Notes under the pieces: generated by a model | Databases searched by the model: none | What the model saw: the letters and a program-made list of their open reading frames with translations, nothing else | What the model was told of the DNA's origin: nothing | Program-made: the position numbers and the translations under genes | Shown: positions 22,851 to 33,814 of the stretch, one piece after another | Layout: each line of letters opens with the position of its first letter | How positions within the stretch are numbered: position 1 is the first letter of the stretch | Source of the DNA: Trifolium pratense | Lineage: Eukaryota; Streptophyta; Magnoliopsida; Fabales; Fabaceae | Direction of reading: 5' to 3' | DNA: 64,000 nucleotides | Assembly (NCBI RefSeq): GCF_020283565.1 | Contig: NC_060063.1 | Location: 48,072,856-48,136,855 of the forward strand

Positions 22851-24060
22851 GTAACGGCCCAAATTTATTATTAACTATGTAAGTGTTTATTTATTTGGTG
22901 ACATGACTTTTAAGTAAGATTGTAACTTTAAGTTTTTTTTGAAGAAGCTAAATTAGCCCACTCAAATTGGCGCCAGAGAGAATCGAACCTCAGACCTCAA
23001 GAGGAGCACACTCCCAGGTCCCAAGCCAATACCAATGCACCAACCCAAGTGGGTTATAGTAACTTTATGTTATTTATCGAGAGCATTAGTTAACGCGCGA
23101 GTTAGTGAGAGTTGACGCGAGTTGGGCTAAGCAATTGGGCTTGAGGCTCAATGGGCCTTGGACTTAAGGGGGGCGCTATATGAAGCCCTTAGAGAGAGAA
23201 AGAAGTCATTTTCTCTTTGTTTTGGAGAAGTAGAGAGAAGGGAGAGCTTGAGGAGGAGCTAGGGCAAGAGAGAAAGCTAGAGATCCAAGAGCAAAGTTCG
23301 TGAGTTCGTCGATCTAAGGTAAGAGAGTAGATTTCATATTCGTGGGTGATACAAAAAGGAGAGAATGTCGATTTCTCCGTACCCGAACTTTCTCCACCCG
23401 ATTTTCGTTTTGATTTTTGGGTGGTTTTCTTAAAGAAAATGATAGAGAGTGTTCATAACATGTTTAATAAACTCTAAACAAATAGTATGAACGAATTTAT
23501 AGGATTTAAAGAGGGAATTTGTAGATGTTTGTTCAAGAATATGTGGGTGTGTGTGAGTTTGAGTAAAATGTATAAATCTCATACTTTTTGATGTGTTTTG
23601 TTGTGGATCTAAAAATCAAACAATCCATTTATGTTTATATATATGTTATCTACATGGAAACAAACTTATTTGGGATCTGGAACATCAAAAATGAAGTTTT
23701 TGGGTCAAAATGAGTGATTATTGATCATTTTTCATAAAAAAATCAGAAACAACATTTTACACTATGCCCCCAACGTGGTCTTTCACGCCCGGCGTAATAG
23801 ATCCTGAAATTTTGCTGGTCATCACGCCCGGCGTGACCCCTTTTCACGCCCGGCGTAGTTCATTCTAGATTGCGTTGACTTTCATTGACTTTTGACCGTT
23901 TTTGCACCCGGAACCTATTTTACCCAATTTTTCGCGTAGATTCCGATTCTGGAGTTTGTTTTGTGAGATAATGCATGCTTAATACAATTGGCTTATATTT
24001 TTGTTATTGTGTTAAAATGCAAAGTGAATACGCGATAATGATGTGTTGATGATGTTTGTT
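22851..24060 (+). mobile_element. Truncated Ty3-type LTR, interrupted by a SINE
   Basis: Starts TGTAACGGCCCAAATTTATT, a common start for plant Ty3-type LTRs. It continues through a purine-rich leader-like stretch (23190-23320) and three copies of cacgcccggcg (about 23788, 23826 and 23850). No terminal CA with a matching TSD could be found on the right, so the end given is approximate. Confidence 0.45.
22931..23058 (-). mobile_element. tRNA-derived SINE inside the LTR
   Basis: On the minus strand: A-box region (ttggtgcattggtattggc), B box (gaggttcgattctc), body and a T-run on the plus strand that represents the A tail. Flanked by gtaacttta at 22922-22930 and 23059-23067. Same general family as the SINE at 59.3 kb. 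Confidence 0.85.
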
Positions 24061-25084
24061 TAAATATCAAAGAAGTATAAGAGCACACATAGATCATTTA
24101 ACTTGAGGCAATTTGTACAGCAGAATTTTTTTTTTTCCATTTTAGTCAAAGGAATATAATACAAAGTTATGCACAGAGATTATATCCTATTAATTAGCAA
24201 AAAATATAATACAAAGTGACAGATTTTCTTTCATATGCTCTTCAAGTTATTGTTCCTTGAGAAATGCTACTTAAAGCGAAAGATTTTGTCCCAAAACCAT
24301 CACGAACAATACATGTTGTAATTTCATTGGCTTGACTTTTCAAACCTACCCCACATGTGTATGGTAATGTAGTTTCTGAATTTTAAGTAACACTGTCGTG
24401 ATGCTTCGCGAAATTAAAATTCGCTAGAAATAGCACAGCTGATTATCCTTTGCATTGCTTCACTACTGTACAAAAAGTAATAATTTAACTATATGTTACC
24501 CCAAAAAAAGTTTATATGTTATTAAATGGATTAATATATGAATGCAAAGACACATTGATTTACCAAAATAGAGGATTGAATAAACTGTACCATTTCTGTC
24601 AAAAACGAAGGGAAAAACTCATACTAGAGTGAAAATTCGGGGTGAATAAAAAGATTGAAGATCTACATATATGGATCATTGAAATTATATTAATTAAGTT
24701 AAAAATTGAAAACTCACAAGCAACAAGAATTACAAATAATTTGAGGCAAAGTAATAGAAATCCAAATTGTTGAACATGATATATAATACAAGGATGGATC
24801 CTGGAAGGATAAAAATTTGGTCTCAGGTAGAACAGGTCATGATTCAGTGGCAACCTTGTTTGAATGGCTCAGTGCGTAGCAAACAGTCGGAAAAAGAAAA
24901 ATTCGAGATTGTAATTCAAGAGTGCTTGGATAACATACCATGAGTACTTAGATAAGATGTCACGGGTTTCTTTGATCGATTTCAAGCTATGTGAATACAT
25001 CAACGTTAAAATAAATAATTAGGAGATGGTAAAGTATGTAGGAAATCATCTGCTTATAAATTGAAAACAGAAACTTGCATTTCT
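24061..25084. other. Intergenic, AT-rich
   Basis: No supported gene. Open frames here have no recognisable domain. Confidence 0.4.
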
Positions 25085-25318
25085 TCTCGAGATTTTTAAC
25101 TGAACATTTAGCAAATAGATGCTTCAATTTTCCGATTGATATTTATGGAGAAATATAGAGATAATAATTTTAATAAATTTCTCATTGAGATGAACTTTTT
25201 TACAACAAAGTATGATATCAACAAAAGATAGAATCTTTTGAAAAGGAGAAACTAAACTACAAAAATTGGTCCTATATCTATGTCAGTATTATGATATCCT
25301 CTGAGAGTTAGCACATAT

Positions 25319-25576
25319 TCAATTCAAGCGAGAAGTGATTTCTAAGAAAACATCTTCTCCGCAAGGAATAGTGATACCACCCATTGGATGATCATATCCG
25401 AATTGTTCTTCAGCTTGGCTCAGCAACTCTTGAAATGACGTTTGGTTCAAGTATGATACAGGAATCACAAAACGCTTCATTTTCTCTCCTACGTACACTG
25501 CTAGATATCCTTTTGGCACGTCCACACCTTTTGAAGATGATTCCCTTTTGATGATACTAGGTAGACGAAAACCCAT
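25319..25576 (-). CDS. SAUR family auxin-responsive protein
   Basis: An intact single-exon gene of 85 residues. I start it at the ATG 25576-25574 (MGFRLPSII), the start shared by its paralogues, rather than an in-frame ATG 19 codons upstream. It has the SAUR core: [41 protein letters not shown] and IPCGEDVF. SAURs are unstable, auxin-induced proteins that bind and inhibit PP2C.D phosphatases, keeping plasma-membrane H+-ATPases active and driving acid growth; that role is from the family. The spacing PKGY-AVYVGE is normal and the length is typical of the short SAURs. It faces away from the plus-strand SAUR pseudogene at 26222, about 645 bp between start codons. Confidence 0.93.
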   Translation of the reverse strand: MGFRLPSIIKRESSSKGVDVPKGYLAVYVGEKMKRFVIPVSYLNQTSFQELLSQAEEQFGYDHPMGGITIPCGEDVFLEITSRLN

Positions 25577-25702
25577 GTTGTATTGAAAAGAAGAGATTGA
25601 AAATAAAGACTTGTATAGAGAAGATAAGACCAAAGTTTCTGAACTTCAAATGTGTTGGATTGTAAATGATTGTGAGTTAGTCCTAAATGCTTACAACCAT
25701 GA

Positions 25703-25713
25703 ATATATATAAA
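25703..25713 (-). promoter_or_regulatory. TATA box of the SAUR gene at 25.3 kb
   Basis: Minus-strand ATTTATATATA about 130 bp upstream of the start codon. Confidence 0.5.
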
Positions 25714-26089
25714 TGAATAGATAGATGGGAGTCATGGAAACTATTTGAGATAGGTGCATGTGAAAGATCACATGTATTGTTTTGGAGGACTTGCTCAAGT
25801 GTCAACATCAAATTAATTTCATGGTAGATAATGTCTTTAATCCATTACCATACAGTTTGTTAGGCAGATATCAGATGAACATCAACACTATCATAATGAA
25901 GAAAACATGTCTAGAGCATGTTTACACAATTATGAAGTACTAGTTAATGCATGAAAAAATATGAGGTTGTAATTGAAATGGTGTGGGTGTACAAACTTAA
26001 GACATCACCACATGTTATATTATCTTACCCTTTAAATATTTCAAACAATAATTTAGGTTGTAATTGAGTTTACAGAGAACCTAAATAAC

Positions 26090-26097
26090 TATAAATA
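26090..26097 (+). promoter_or_regulatory. TATA box of the SAUR pseudogene at 26.2 kb
   Basis: TATAAATA 132 bp upstream of ATG 26222, within a stretch nearly identical to that before the pseudogene at 28974. Confidence 0.5.
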
Positions 26098-26221
26098 TAC
26101 TTACAAATTGCCTTCAAACACAACACAAGTCATTGGCATCCTCAAGTTTTAGTTAAATTCTTCTAAAAGTTTTGATATATTTGCTCTATTGAGTTTGTTC
26201 TTCCCTCAAACAACACAAAAC

Positions 26222-26456
26222 ATGGGTTTCCGGTTAAATGTTATTCGACGGGCATCAATAAATGCTAGAAAAGCGGCTTCCAAATCAGCAGAAGTGTATG
26301 TTGGAGAGAAACATAAGCGGTTTGTATAGTCCTTGTGTGTTACTTGAACCAACCTTCATTTCAAGAGTTGTTAAGTCAAGCTGAAGAAGTATTTGGATAT
26401 GACCACCCCATGGGTGGCCTTACCATTCCTTGCACTGAAGATAAGTATCAGGCATA
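26222..26456 (+). pseudogene. SAUR pseudogene (deletion and frameshift)
   Basis: ATG 26222-26224 opens MGFRLNVIRRASINARKAAS. The frame then jumps from SAEV straight to YVGEK, so the seven codons equivalent to the RKGYVAV segment of the 28974 paralogue are missing. A frameshift follows, giving TAG right after KRFV. Downstream DNA still resembles SAUR coding sequence ([20 protein letters not shown] and [10 protein letters not shown] in other frames) to about 26440. The promoter is intact, so an RNA may be made, but a functional SAUR is not. Confidence 0.88.
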
Positions 26457-26599
26457 AACTATTTGGAACTGCATCTAAAGAATTTTGAGTTTTATGCTCT
26501 GATATGTTAAATTGAAATTGATGAAACTAAACAAATTTTGAGCTTTATACATGAAACGACAATCCACCTGAACTGCACAAATTTAACAAATCAATAGTG

Positions 26600-27480
26600 T
26601 ACAGGTCTATTGGCCAGGTCTATTGGCCTCGTGAGAAACAATGAACCAATGCTCCAGGACCACAAGAGAGGGAGACGCCATATCCCAACCCAAATCCTTA
26701 AGGTATTAGGTAAATGGGTCACCTCTCTTATAAACCCAACATTCTTCCCATATGTAGTCGGTGTGAGACTTAACCACTCACACTTGAAACCAAACATCGA
26801 CCGGATGTTAATAAGGGAATAATTTGGTTGTCCTTGATTGTATATATTTCCTTTCCTAGAATAGACCAAAAAATCAGACATAGAATATTTGTAATCAATA
26901 GTTGTAAATGCTCACACTATTATATATAGAAGCAATACAATGAATAAAGACATCAAGCCATAATTCCTGACATGGTATCATAAGGTTCGATCAAACCTGT
27001 GATATTGCTCATCTTGGCTTCGTTCAGCGATACCCCACTGGTTCGCTCTTGAAATAGTTTGTTTTCCGTTTGGTCATATTTGTTTTGGAATCTTTTTCGA
27101 AACCGTAGCTGCCGCAGTTCTCACCGTTTTTTGTTTATTGTTTTGGTACATCGACTAGCCACTCCAAAGTGTGGCTTCCAGGTTACAACACGTTCCAACT
27201 GTGGAAAAATAAAACCAATCACAATCATAGTTATTTCTTTCAGCCCGTTGAAAAGATAATTTGTTGCTTTTATTTCTCAAAATACTATTTTAAAGACACA
27301 GATTATACTTCTATACAAGACACAGACAAACGGTGGCAGAATTTGGTGCTTTGTTGTGTGGGAATCTTGAGATAGTTTTAGGTTTAACTCTCTTTGATTT
27401 CTATTTTGTATTGTTTTACATTCATGCAATTCTTCTGCGTAGGCATTTTTAATATAAGTTTCTTTTCCTAGCAAAAAAAA
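26600..27480 (+). mobile_element. Copia-like LTR and leader relic
   Basis: An LTR-like segment ends ...ccataattcctgaca at about 26972. It is followed at once by tggtatcataaggttc, similar to the initiator-Met tRNA primer-binding site (TGGTATCA). No second LTR or coding region was found. It lies between the two SAUR pairs, so it either inserted after the duplication or separated the units. Confidence 0.4.
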
Positions 27481-27895
27481 AAAAAAATCATTATTTCATA
27501 AACCGTAATTTTTGTTATCTAAGTTCTTATTCAATAACTATGTTTTTCTCTGCAGAGTTTTTTTGTTCAATATATACTTCATTTATGATCATTAAATCAT
27601 GAATGTTACTGTTAACTTTCCTTTTTTCTGCAGCAGAGGGAATCAAGGCTTCATTTATTTTCTAAACTGAACATTTAGCAAATAGAGTCTTTGATTTTCA
27701 GATTGATATTTAAGCAGGAGTACAGAGAAACACAGTAATAGTTATAATCAATATTTTCTCATTGAGATGAACTTTTTCACAACCAAGTCTAATAACAACA
27801 AAATAGACAATCTTTTGAAGGTGAGAAGCTACTACTACAAAATTGGTCATATATCTATGTCAGTATTGTGATATCGACAGAGAGTTAGCAGTTAT

Positions 27896-28150
27896 CTAAT
27901 TGAAGTTAGAAGTGATTTCTAAGAAAACATCTTCTCTGCAATGAATAGTGATACCACCCATTGGATGGTCATATCCAAATTGTTCCTCAGATTGGCTCAG
28001 TAAGTTTTGAAATGAGATTTGGTTCAAGTATGATATGGGAATCACAAACCTCTTCATTTGCTCTCCTACATACACAGCTAGATATCCCTTTGGGACACCT
28101 TTTGAAGATGATGCCTTTGATCTGATGATATTAGGTAAACGAAAACCCAT
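27896..28150 (-). CDS. SAUR family auxin-responsive protein
   Basis: An intact 84-residue SAUR starting [10 protein letters not shown] at 28150. The core is complete: [42 protein letters not shown], and [11 protein letters not shown] at the C terminus. It is a close paralogue of the gene at 25319-25576, sharing the MGFRLP start and the EDVFLEIT end. It is one residue shorter, owing to a change in the linker after the N-terminal basic segment. It belongs to the second divergent pair, with the plus-strand pseudogene starting at 28974. Expected role as in other SAURs (auxin-responsive cell expansion via PP2C.D inhibition), from the family rather than this sequence. Confidence 0.93.
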   Translation of the reverse strand: MGFRLPNIIRSKASSSKGVPKGYLAVYVGEQMKRFVIPISYLNQISFQNLLSQSEEQFGYDHPMGGITIHCREDVFLEITSNFN

Positions 28151-28281
28151 TTCTGTATGTGTTGAAAAGAAGAGATTAATCTAAAAAAGAAAGAATTGTA
28201 TATAGAAGACTCAAGCTTTAGAACTTCAAATGTGTTGGGATGTGAATGATTTGTGTTGATTCTAAATGCCTGCAACTATGA

Positions 28282-28294
28282 ATATATATATATA
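28282..28294 (-). promoter_or_regulatory. TATA box of the SAUR gene at 27.9 kb
   Basis: Minus-strand TATATATATATA-type run about 135 bp upstream of the ATG. Confidence 0.45.
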
Positions 28295-28403
28295 GATGAA
28301 AGGATATGTAACAAACAGTCGGCAAGTTGAAGGAGGACCATGTGATGGATGTTAGTTATGGAAGCTATGGAAACAATTACATGTGAGAGATCACATGGTG
28401 TTG

Positions 28404-28602
28404 TTTTGGAGGACTTGCTCAAGTTTCAACATCAAATTAATTTCATGGTAGATAATGTCTCCCCTTGAAAAAGGCAAGTGTCTATGATCCATTACCATAC
28501 AGTTTTGGAGGACTTTCTCAAGTGTCAATGTCAGATTAATTGCATGGTAGATAATGTCTCCCCTTGAAGAAAGGCTAATTTCTATGATATCCATTACCAT
28601 AC
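28404..28602. repeat. 99-bp tandem duplication between divergent SAURs
   Basis: Two imperfect copies (start near 28404 and 28503) of a block beginning ttttggaggactt and containing catggtagataatgtctccc and ccattaccatacagttt. The other SAUR pair has one copy (about 25780-25862), so this is local expansion in the shared promoter region. Confidence 0.8.
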
Positions 28603-28838
28603 AGTTTATGAGGAAGATATACCAGCTGGAAATCAACACTATCATCATAATGATGAAAACATGTCTAAAGCATGTTTACACAATTATGAAGTACTAGTTA
28701 ATGCATGAACAAATATGAGGTTGCCCTTGAAAGGGTGGGGTACAATCTTAAGACATCACATGCTATATCATCATACCCTTTTAACTCTTTCAAACAATAA
28801 TTTAGCTTGGATTTAGAATTCCAAAGAACCTAAATAAC

Positions 28839-28846
28839 TATAAATA
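28839..28846 (+). promoter_or_regulatory. TATA box of the SAUR pseudogene at 29.0 kb
   Basis: TATAAATA 135 bp upstream of ATG 28974. Confidence 0.5.
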
Positions 28847-28973
28847 TACTTACAAATTGCCTTCAAACACACCACAAATCATTGGCATCCTCAGGTGTTA
28901 GTTACATCCTTCTAAAGTTTTTTATATCTTTTCTCTGTTGAGTCTTTTCTTCTCCTTCAAACAATCACTAAAA

Positions 28974-29252
28974 ATGAGTTTCCGTTTAAATGTTATTTGA
29001 CGGGCATCGTTAACTGCCAACCAAACAACATCAAAATCTGCAGAAGTGAGAAAGGGCTATGTTGCAGTGTATGTTGGAGAGAAACTGAAGCACTTTGTGA
29101 TCCCAATATCATATTTGAACCAACCATCATTTCAAGACTTATTGAGTCAAGTTGAGGAAGAGTTTGGATATGATCATCCAACGGGTGGCCTCACAATTTC
29201 TTGCACCGAAGACGTCTTCCAGCATATAACATCTTGCTGGAATGGGCTATGA
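28974..29252 (+). pseudogene. SAUR gene with a nonsense codon at position 9
   Basis: ATG 28974-28976 reads MSFRLNVI and then TGA (28998-29000). The paralogue at 26222 has CGA at that position, so a single C-to-T transition explains the stop. Beyond it the frame is open to TGA 29250-29252 and encodes a full SAUR core ([42 protein letters not shown]). There is no in-frame ATG after the stop, so re-initiation would need a non-AUG codon (GTG 29046). Otherwise well preserved: readthrough or a functional allele elsewhere is possible. Confidence 0.82.
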
Positions 29253-29319
29253 ATCTTACACAGTAGCGTACTGACATAGACCATTATAACTATTATTGGT
29301 TTTTCTTTTACTAAAAGTT

Positions 29320-29990
29320 AATTTGACTCTTCCTTGTTCATTCATCGCACGACAACTGGTATTGTTCTTCTACTTATCTATGTTGATGATATGATTATTA
29401 CTGGTTCTGATCATGCTGCAATTCAACGCATTAAACACCAGCTCCAGCATTCTTTTAATATGAAAGATCTTGGTGATCTTCACTATTTTTTAGGCCTTGT
29501 GGTTTGTTCAGATTCTAAGGGAATTTTTCTCCATCAATATAAATTTAATATACTAACTAAAAACTTGATTTCTTTGGCGGGTTTAACTTTAGCCAATCCA
29601 GTTGATACTCCTATATATATTGAGGTTAATGTAAAATATTGCCGTGATGAGGGAGACCTATTGTCGGATCCTTTATTATACCGGCAACTGGTCGGTATCC
29701 TTAATTATTTGACCATTACTCTCCTTGACATTTCTTTTGCACTCCAACACAAAGTGAGTTAATTTATGCACAATCCTCCCCATCTTCAATACCATTTAAC
29801 ACTTATCAACATGGCTAGATTCTTTTATTTCTCTACTGATCCTTTAAGTCACTTGTACAGACAGATTGTGTGTAGTCCTATTAATTAGTTATTTAATTTA
29901 CTTAAGATAAGTCGGATGATAAAGCTAATGAACATGCTAACAAGTCAGATCCTATTAATATTATTGATGGTTTAGTCGTGGGTAAATCGA
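29320..29990 (+). pseudogene. Copia reverse transcriptase/RNase H relic
   Basis: An open frame (29334-29762 and slightly upstream) carries the Copia RT catalytic motif YVDDMI and DLHYFLGL, then the YRQLVGILNYL connection region. Reading fails after about 29762, though QFMHNPPHLQY-like coding continues in degenerate form and RNase H-end-like sequence is seen near 29910. No LTRs, gag or integrase nearby. It starts about 70 bp after the SAUR pseudogene stop. Confidence 0.8.
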
Positions 29991-30306
29991 GACAAATAAT
30001 TAAGTGGTGGTTGAGGTGAAAAAATTATATGTATGTCTTACTAAGAACAAATGGAAAGTAAATCGAGTGACATATTTATTACAATAAGAAAAGGAACCGA
30101 ACAACCACACGCACATACATCTTACATTGATGTTGTAAAATAAAACATGAAGAAAACAAGATATAAAAAACCACAAGATGTGCGGCAAACTAGCAGGATC
30201 TAGCTAGCTAGCCTAGCACACTTATTAGCACACACATACTCATGACATTACATTGAGTTGAAAAATTTAAATAACACGATTTTCCGCATGCATGCATGAG
30301 GATATA
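29991..30306. other. 3' flank of the albumin-2 gene
   Basis: No gene seen. It probably includes the 3' untranslated region and polyadenylation signals of the minus-strand gene, none of them clear enough to mark. Confidence 0.4.
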
Positions 30307-30972
30307 TTATATTATGCGCTTAAGAGCAGGCCAATCAGTACGGATTTTCCTGATAAAACCAATAAACTCGCTAGTTACAAGATTGAAATGTGCATAGTAT
30401 TCTCCTTTGAAAATGTAAACTTCATTCCTATCGTGAGTATTAAAAGCTGCATCAAGTCCAAATTCAAAGGCTGTACCAACAAATTGAGGAAATGCATCGG
30501 AAATGCTTCTAGTTTGCTCGAGACGCCTTGTCTCATAGTCAAAAGAGCCGACCTGAGGTCCACTAAATAAAAATACAATTTTCCCAGTGTTGGACCTCAT
30601 TGCAGCATTTAATCCTGTCGCAAACGGTGTGTTTGCGTTGAGATCAGGGAACATGGATGTGATTGAAATAGGACCCATAAGTAATCTGGAATCTCCGGTA
30701 TCCGGAGCGAAGTCTACTTTGGCACATTGATCTCCTTTGAAAAAGAATGTGTCATTTCCATCATTGTCAAAGGAACCATCTATTCCAATTGCAAATGGGG
30801 TGTTTGCAAACATTGGAAATCCATCAGCAATATGAATTGGACCACCAATAACTCTAGTTTTCTTATCAAATCCTCTACCATAATCCAAAACCACATACTT
30901 TTCATTATTGAACACGTAACATTGATTACGCTGAGATGAACGAAATGCAGCAGTTACAAGGGGAGTTGTCAT
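30307..30972 (-). CDS. Albumin-2 (PA2-like) hemopexin-fold protein
   Basis: An intact single-exon 221-residue protein with four hemopexin-type repeats, at about residues 5-60, 61-117, 118-169 and 170-221. Each opens with an (A/G)-x-(D/N/F)-AAF/GSF-like strand and carries YVF, FFF, VFLF or YIF followed by KG/SG. Each ends in a GP-I/FP-F or equivalent turn. Length and lack of a signal peptide fit pea albumin 2 and Lathyrus LS-24, cytosolic seed albumins of about 230 residues that form dimers; LS-24 binds spermine and heme. The roles proposed for the family (polyamine sensing, seed protein store, redox signalling) are knowledge of relatives, not shown here. Legume-typical. Start chosen as the only N-terminal ATG; a TATA box lies about 100 bp upstream. 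Confidence 0.93.
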   Translation of the reverse strand: MTTPLVTAAFRSSQRNQCYVFNNEKYVVLDYGRGFDKKTRVIGGPIHIADGFPMFANTPFAIGIDGSFDNDGNDTFFFKGDQCAKVDFAPDTGDSRLLMGPISITSMFPDLNANTPFATGLNAAMRSNTGKIVFLFSGPQVGSFDYETRRLEQTRSISDAFPQFVGTAFEFGLDAAFNTHDRNEVYIFKGEYYAHFNLVTSEFIGFIRKIRTDWPALKRII

Positions 30973-31071
30973 TTTGTTTTTCTTCTAATCGAAGGATTAT
31001 TTATTTCAAGGTATATATGGAAGGATATGGATGAATTGTGTTTTTATTTAAATTTGTGAATGGCGCCTCTG

Positions 31072-31080
31072 TTTATATAG
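31072..31080 (-). promoter_or_regulatory. TATA box of the albumin-2 gene
   Basis: Minus-strand CTATATAAAC about 100 bp upstream of the start codon at 30972. Confidence 0.65.
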
Positions 31081-31343
31081 ATGTGGCATTTGATTAATTA
31101 AAGGGTAAGTGGCTATAAACAATTATAATAAGGGAAACATGTAGCATATAATTAATCTCATATTGTTTGTTTAAAGTCTAAATGTTTATCCATCCTTAGT
31201 TTGGACAAACTAAAAATGAAGAAAAAGAATTTCCTCTAACAACCATGTGTGAATGCTTACTTTGTTCATACTAAAAAATATTTATCCATGCTTAGCTTAG
31301 TAGCTTACTTTGTTCAAACTAAATATGAAGAAAAAGAGTTTGC

Positions 31344-31344
<1 letters not shown>

Positions 31345-31418
<74 letters not shown>
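31345..31418. repeat. (TTA)n microsatellite
   Basis: About 24 TTA units; the poly-Leu open frame here is its by-product. Confidence 0.95.
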
Positions 31419-31439
31419 GCATACATCTTATCTATTATA

Positions 31440-32375
31440 AGTTTATCCACTATAACTCCAATTTAATCATCGAAAAAGGATAACACAAACACCCTCTAAA
31501 GAATACAATTAAGCAAAGAGGGAATCAGCAACCAAGGACATGAGTGAGCAAAGTTCATACAAAGAAATCATTTCAAAGAAGAGAATTTAACCATGTCCGT
31601 CAGTTAATCTGTCGAAGTTATTTTCTCAACAATATTAAGATTATTACGGGACTTTTTAAGTTGACCACACAATAGCATGTCAAATTCAACTGTCAATTGG
31701 TCATTTTTTATTTGTTGGATAAGATGCCCTATCGATTTTTTTAAACAACACATTAATAAGTCACCAAATATAAGAAGTGGGTCATTATACATTTGGCTAT
31801 ACATAAGCTTGCAGAGTAAATTTCCAATTTTAAACTAAATATATTTTATAAGAAAATTTAAACTAATTAAGTTATTACTAAAATAAGAATTGACAATATA
31901 TAATTATGTTGACTAAATGCATTAAGCATATTGAATTCCAATTGGTGGTCATTCCTCTTACATAAATACATGTATTTATTTAAGGGGTGATCATATATAT
32001 GGTTTATAAATGTTTTCCTGAATTTAATTCAGTTGATAAGAGACATCACAATATATTTGAAGAGTTCGGTATTTGAACCCCAAACATTTCAGCTATTCAC
32101 TTTAAAGATGAAATTTTTAACCACTAAATTACCTGACTAAAAAATATATATAGTTAATAAATTGAAATGAATTAAACCTTAGTTAAGTTTCTATAAACCA
32201 TGATGTAAAAAAAATGTTTCTATAAACCATCTTAGTAAAACACTAATTAAATAAGTCAAATTTAAAATGCTCAATATATATATATGTATGCAGAGCAAAT
32301 TGCAAATTTAAAACTAAATATATTTTATAAAAAAATTAAACTAAATTATTACTACAATAAGAAATGACAATATAT
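31440..32375. repeat. Intergenic with an approximately 100-bp direct repeat
   Basis: The block at about 31814-31960 (aaactaaatatattttataa; gacaatatataattatgtt; attgaattccaat) recurs at 32300-32384 and continues at 32949-33000, on the far side of an insertion. No gene. Confidence 0.6.
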
Positions 32376-32384
32376 AATTATGTT

Positions 32385-32948
32385 AAAACTCAACGCCTAA
32401 CTCTTAACCCTAATTTCTCTTCTTCTTTTTTTCGGTAATTAGAGAGGAATAATTTAGGATCAATTTTGATCCGGAATCACCTCTCTTGATTATTTTTTTA
32501 TTCTTTTTCGATTCAATAAGTGATTTACACATAATTTTAGGTTTAATTTGAGTTTTTTCTTTTGTGATTTCTTCATCTGGTGTTGTTTTATTCTCGTCTT
32601 AGTACGGAGTTGTTTGTTATCTCGTCTTCATATGGTGTTTGTTTTGTTTAAATTTAAAGATTTATTTCTATCCAAATTCAGTGCAGATTCAATGATTTTA
32701 GAGTCGTCAACGTTGCAGATCCGGATGCATGACTATTCCGGACACTTGGATTTTATTATAGCAATTGTAGGTTGTGTCATATTTGTAGACATTGAGTCAT
32801 TTTATGCTATTAACTCGGTTGTTGTGAGCTTGTTTGCAGATTCATCTTTTTTAGTTTTTAGTAAATTTTAATATGTAATGATTTCGATTGATGTACTATG
32901 TCAATTTGAATGAATGAATATCGTTGTTTTTTTCGTAAAAAAAAATAA
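32385..32948 (+). mobile_element. Retroposed sequence with A-rich tail, TSD AATTATGTT
   Basis: A 564-bp segment is flanked by AATTATGTT at 32376-32384 and 32949-32957 and ends in an A-rich run (cgtaaaaaaaaataaa). The flanking sequence is continuous with the unbroken duplicate at 31.9 kb, which shows the segment is an insertion. This structure fits L1-type retroposition of an RNA. It contains a 107-codon open frame (32548-32871) with no domain I recognise. It may be a processed pseudogene or a SINE/LINE 3' end. Confidence 0.6.
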
Positions 32949-33072
32949 AATTATGTTGACCAATTGTATTAGGCCTATTGAATTCCAATAAATGGTCCTT
33001 TTGCAAAAATGAACTCGATCCATAAATACGCGTACTCATTAATTTAACGGGTTATGTTGATTGGTGTAAAAA

Positions 33073-33644
33073 CCTAGGAAGCACAAACACCTCTATGATT
33101 AGACGTATTGTGGTGTCCGATACGTGTCGGTGTTCGATACTCGTATGACACTCATACGACACGTGTCAGATGGCTCAGATCAGTGTCCAAAAAAATTCAA
33201 TTTCGACACTTCTTTGATTGGTGTCCGACACCTGTAAAGACACTCGTACGACACGTGTCGGACAAGTGTCCCAAAAAAATTTGTTTTTTCTTTGTTTATA
33301 CTCTCCTTAGGCACATATCACACATATCTACAAGAGTTAAAATGTGTCGAAACAACAATATTAATCAATGAGTGATTGAAAATATTACATTTGAATTACA
33401 ATATTTTTAGCTTTTTCAAAAATAGATGGATAAGTAAAGGTAAAATAATATCATATTTTATTTTAAATTTTTTTTTAAAAAATAATTTGCTTAACTTAGA
33501 TTTACATGTAAATATTTTGACTCTCAATTTATATCTTTTATAAATATGTAGCGGTGTCAGTGTCCTATATTTTATACATTAGCGGTGTTGCGGTGTCCGT
33601 GTCTGTGTCGTGTCGCGGTGTCTGTGTCGGACGTGCTTCATAGG
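33073..33644. mobile_element. TIR-type repeat rich in GTGTCGG words
   Basis: Ends are inverted: CCTAGGAAGCAC on the left, CCTATGAAGCACG as the inverted right end. Subterminal regions are dense in gacacgtgtcgg/gtgtccg palindromic words (33110-33270 and 33550-33635), with an AT-rich centre. No transposase. A non-autonomous DNA transposon; superfamily not decided. Confidence 0.6.
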
Positions 33645-33814
33645 TAATAACCCTTTAGTTTGCTTACATAACATTTAAAGGTATTTGTGAATTGCAAGGG
33701 TTGAAATTCTATTTTGATTATAAAAAATTTAAAAAGGGGTTATCATATATAGTTTATAAATTGAACTGAATTAAACCACATTAATAATTTAATTTAGTTT
33801 TTTTATTTGTCAAC

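Larger units (their letters stand above)
25085..29260. repeat. Tandem duplication of a divergent SAUR pair
   Basis: Two units each hold a minus-strand SAUR followed by a divergent plus-strand SAUR: about 25085-26450 and about 27660-29260. Homology extends over the 3' flank (actgaacatttagcaaatag at both 25102 and 27666), the shared intergenic region (catgtctagagcatgtttac near 25912, catgtctaaagcatgtttac near 28660) and the plus-strand promoters (ctataaatatacttacaaat in both). A Copia relic (26.6-27.5 kb) lies between the units. Confidence 0.8.

Noticed and set aside
31249..31440. Poly-leucine open frame
   Set aside because: Product of the (TTA)n microsatellite.
32548..32871. 107-codon hydrophobic frame considered as a membrane protein gene
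   Set aside because: No homology recognised and it lies within a retroposed unit; T-rich codons give chance hydrophobicity.
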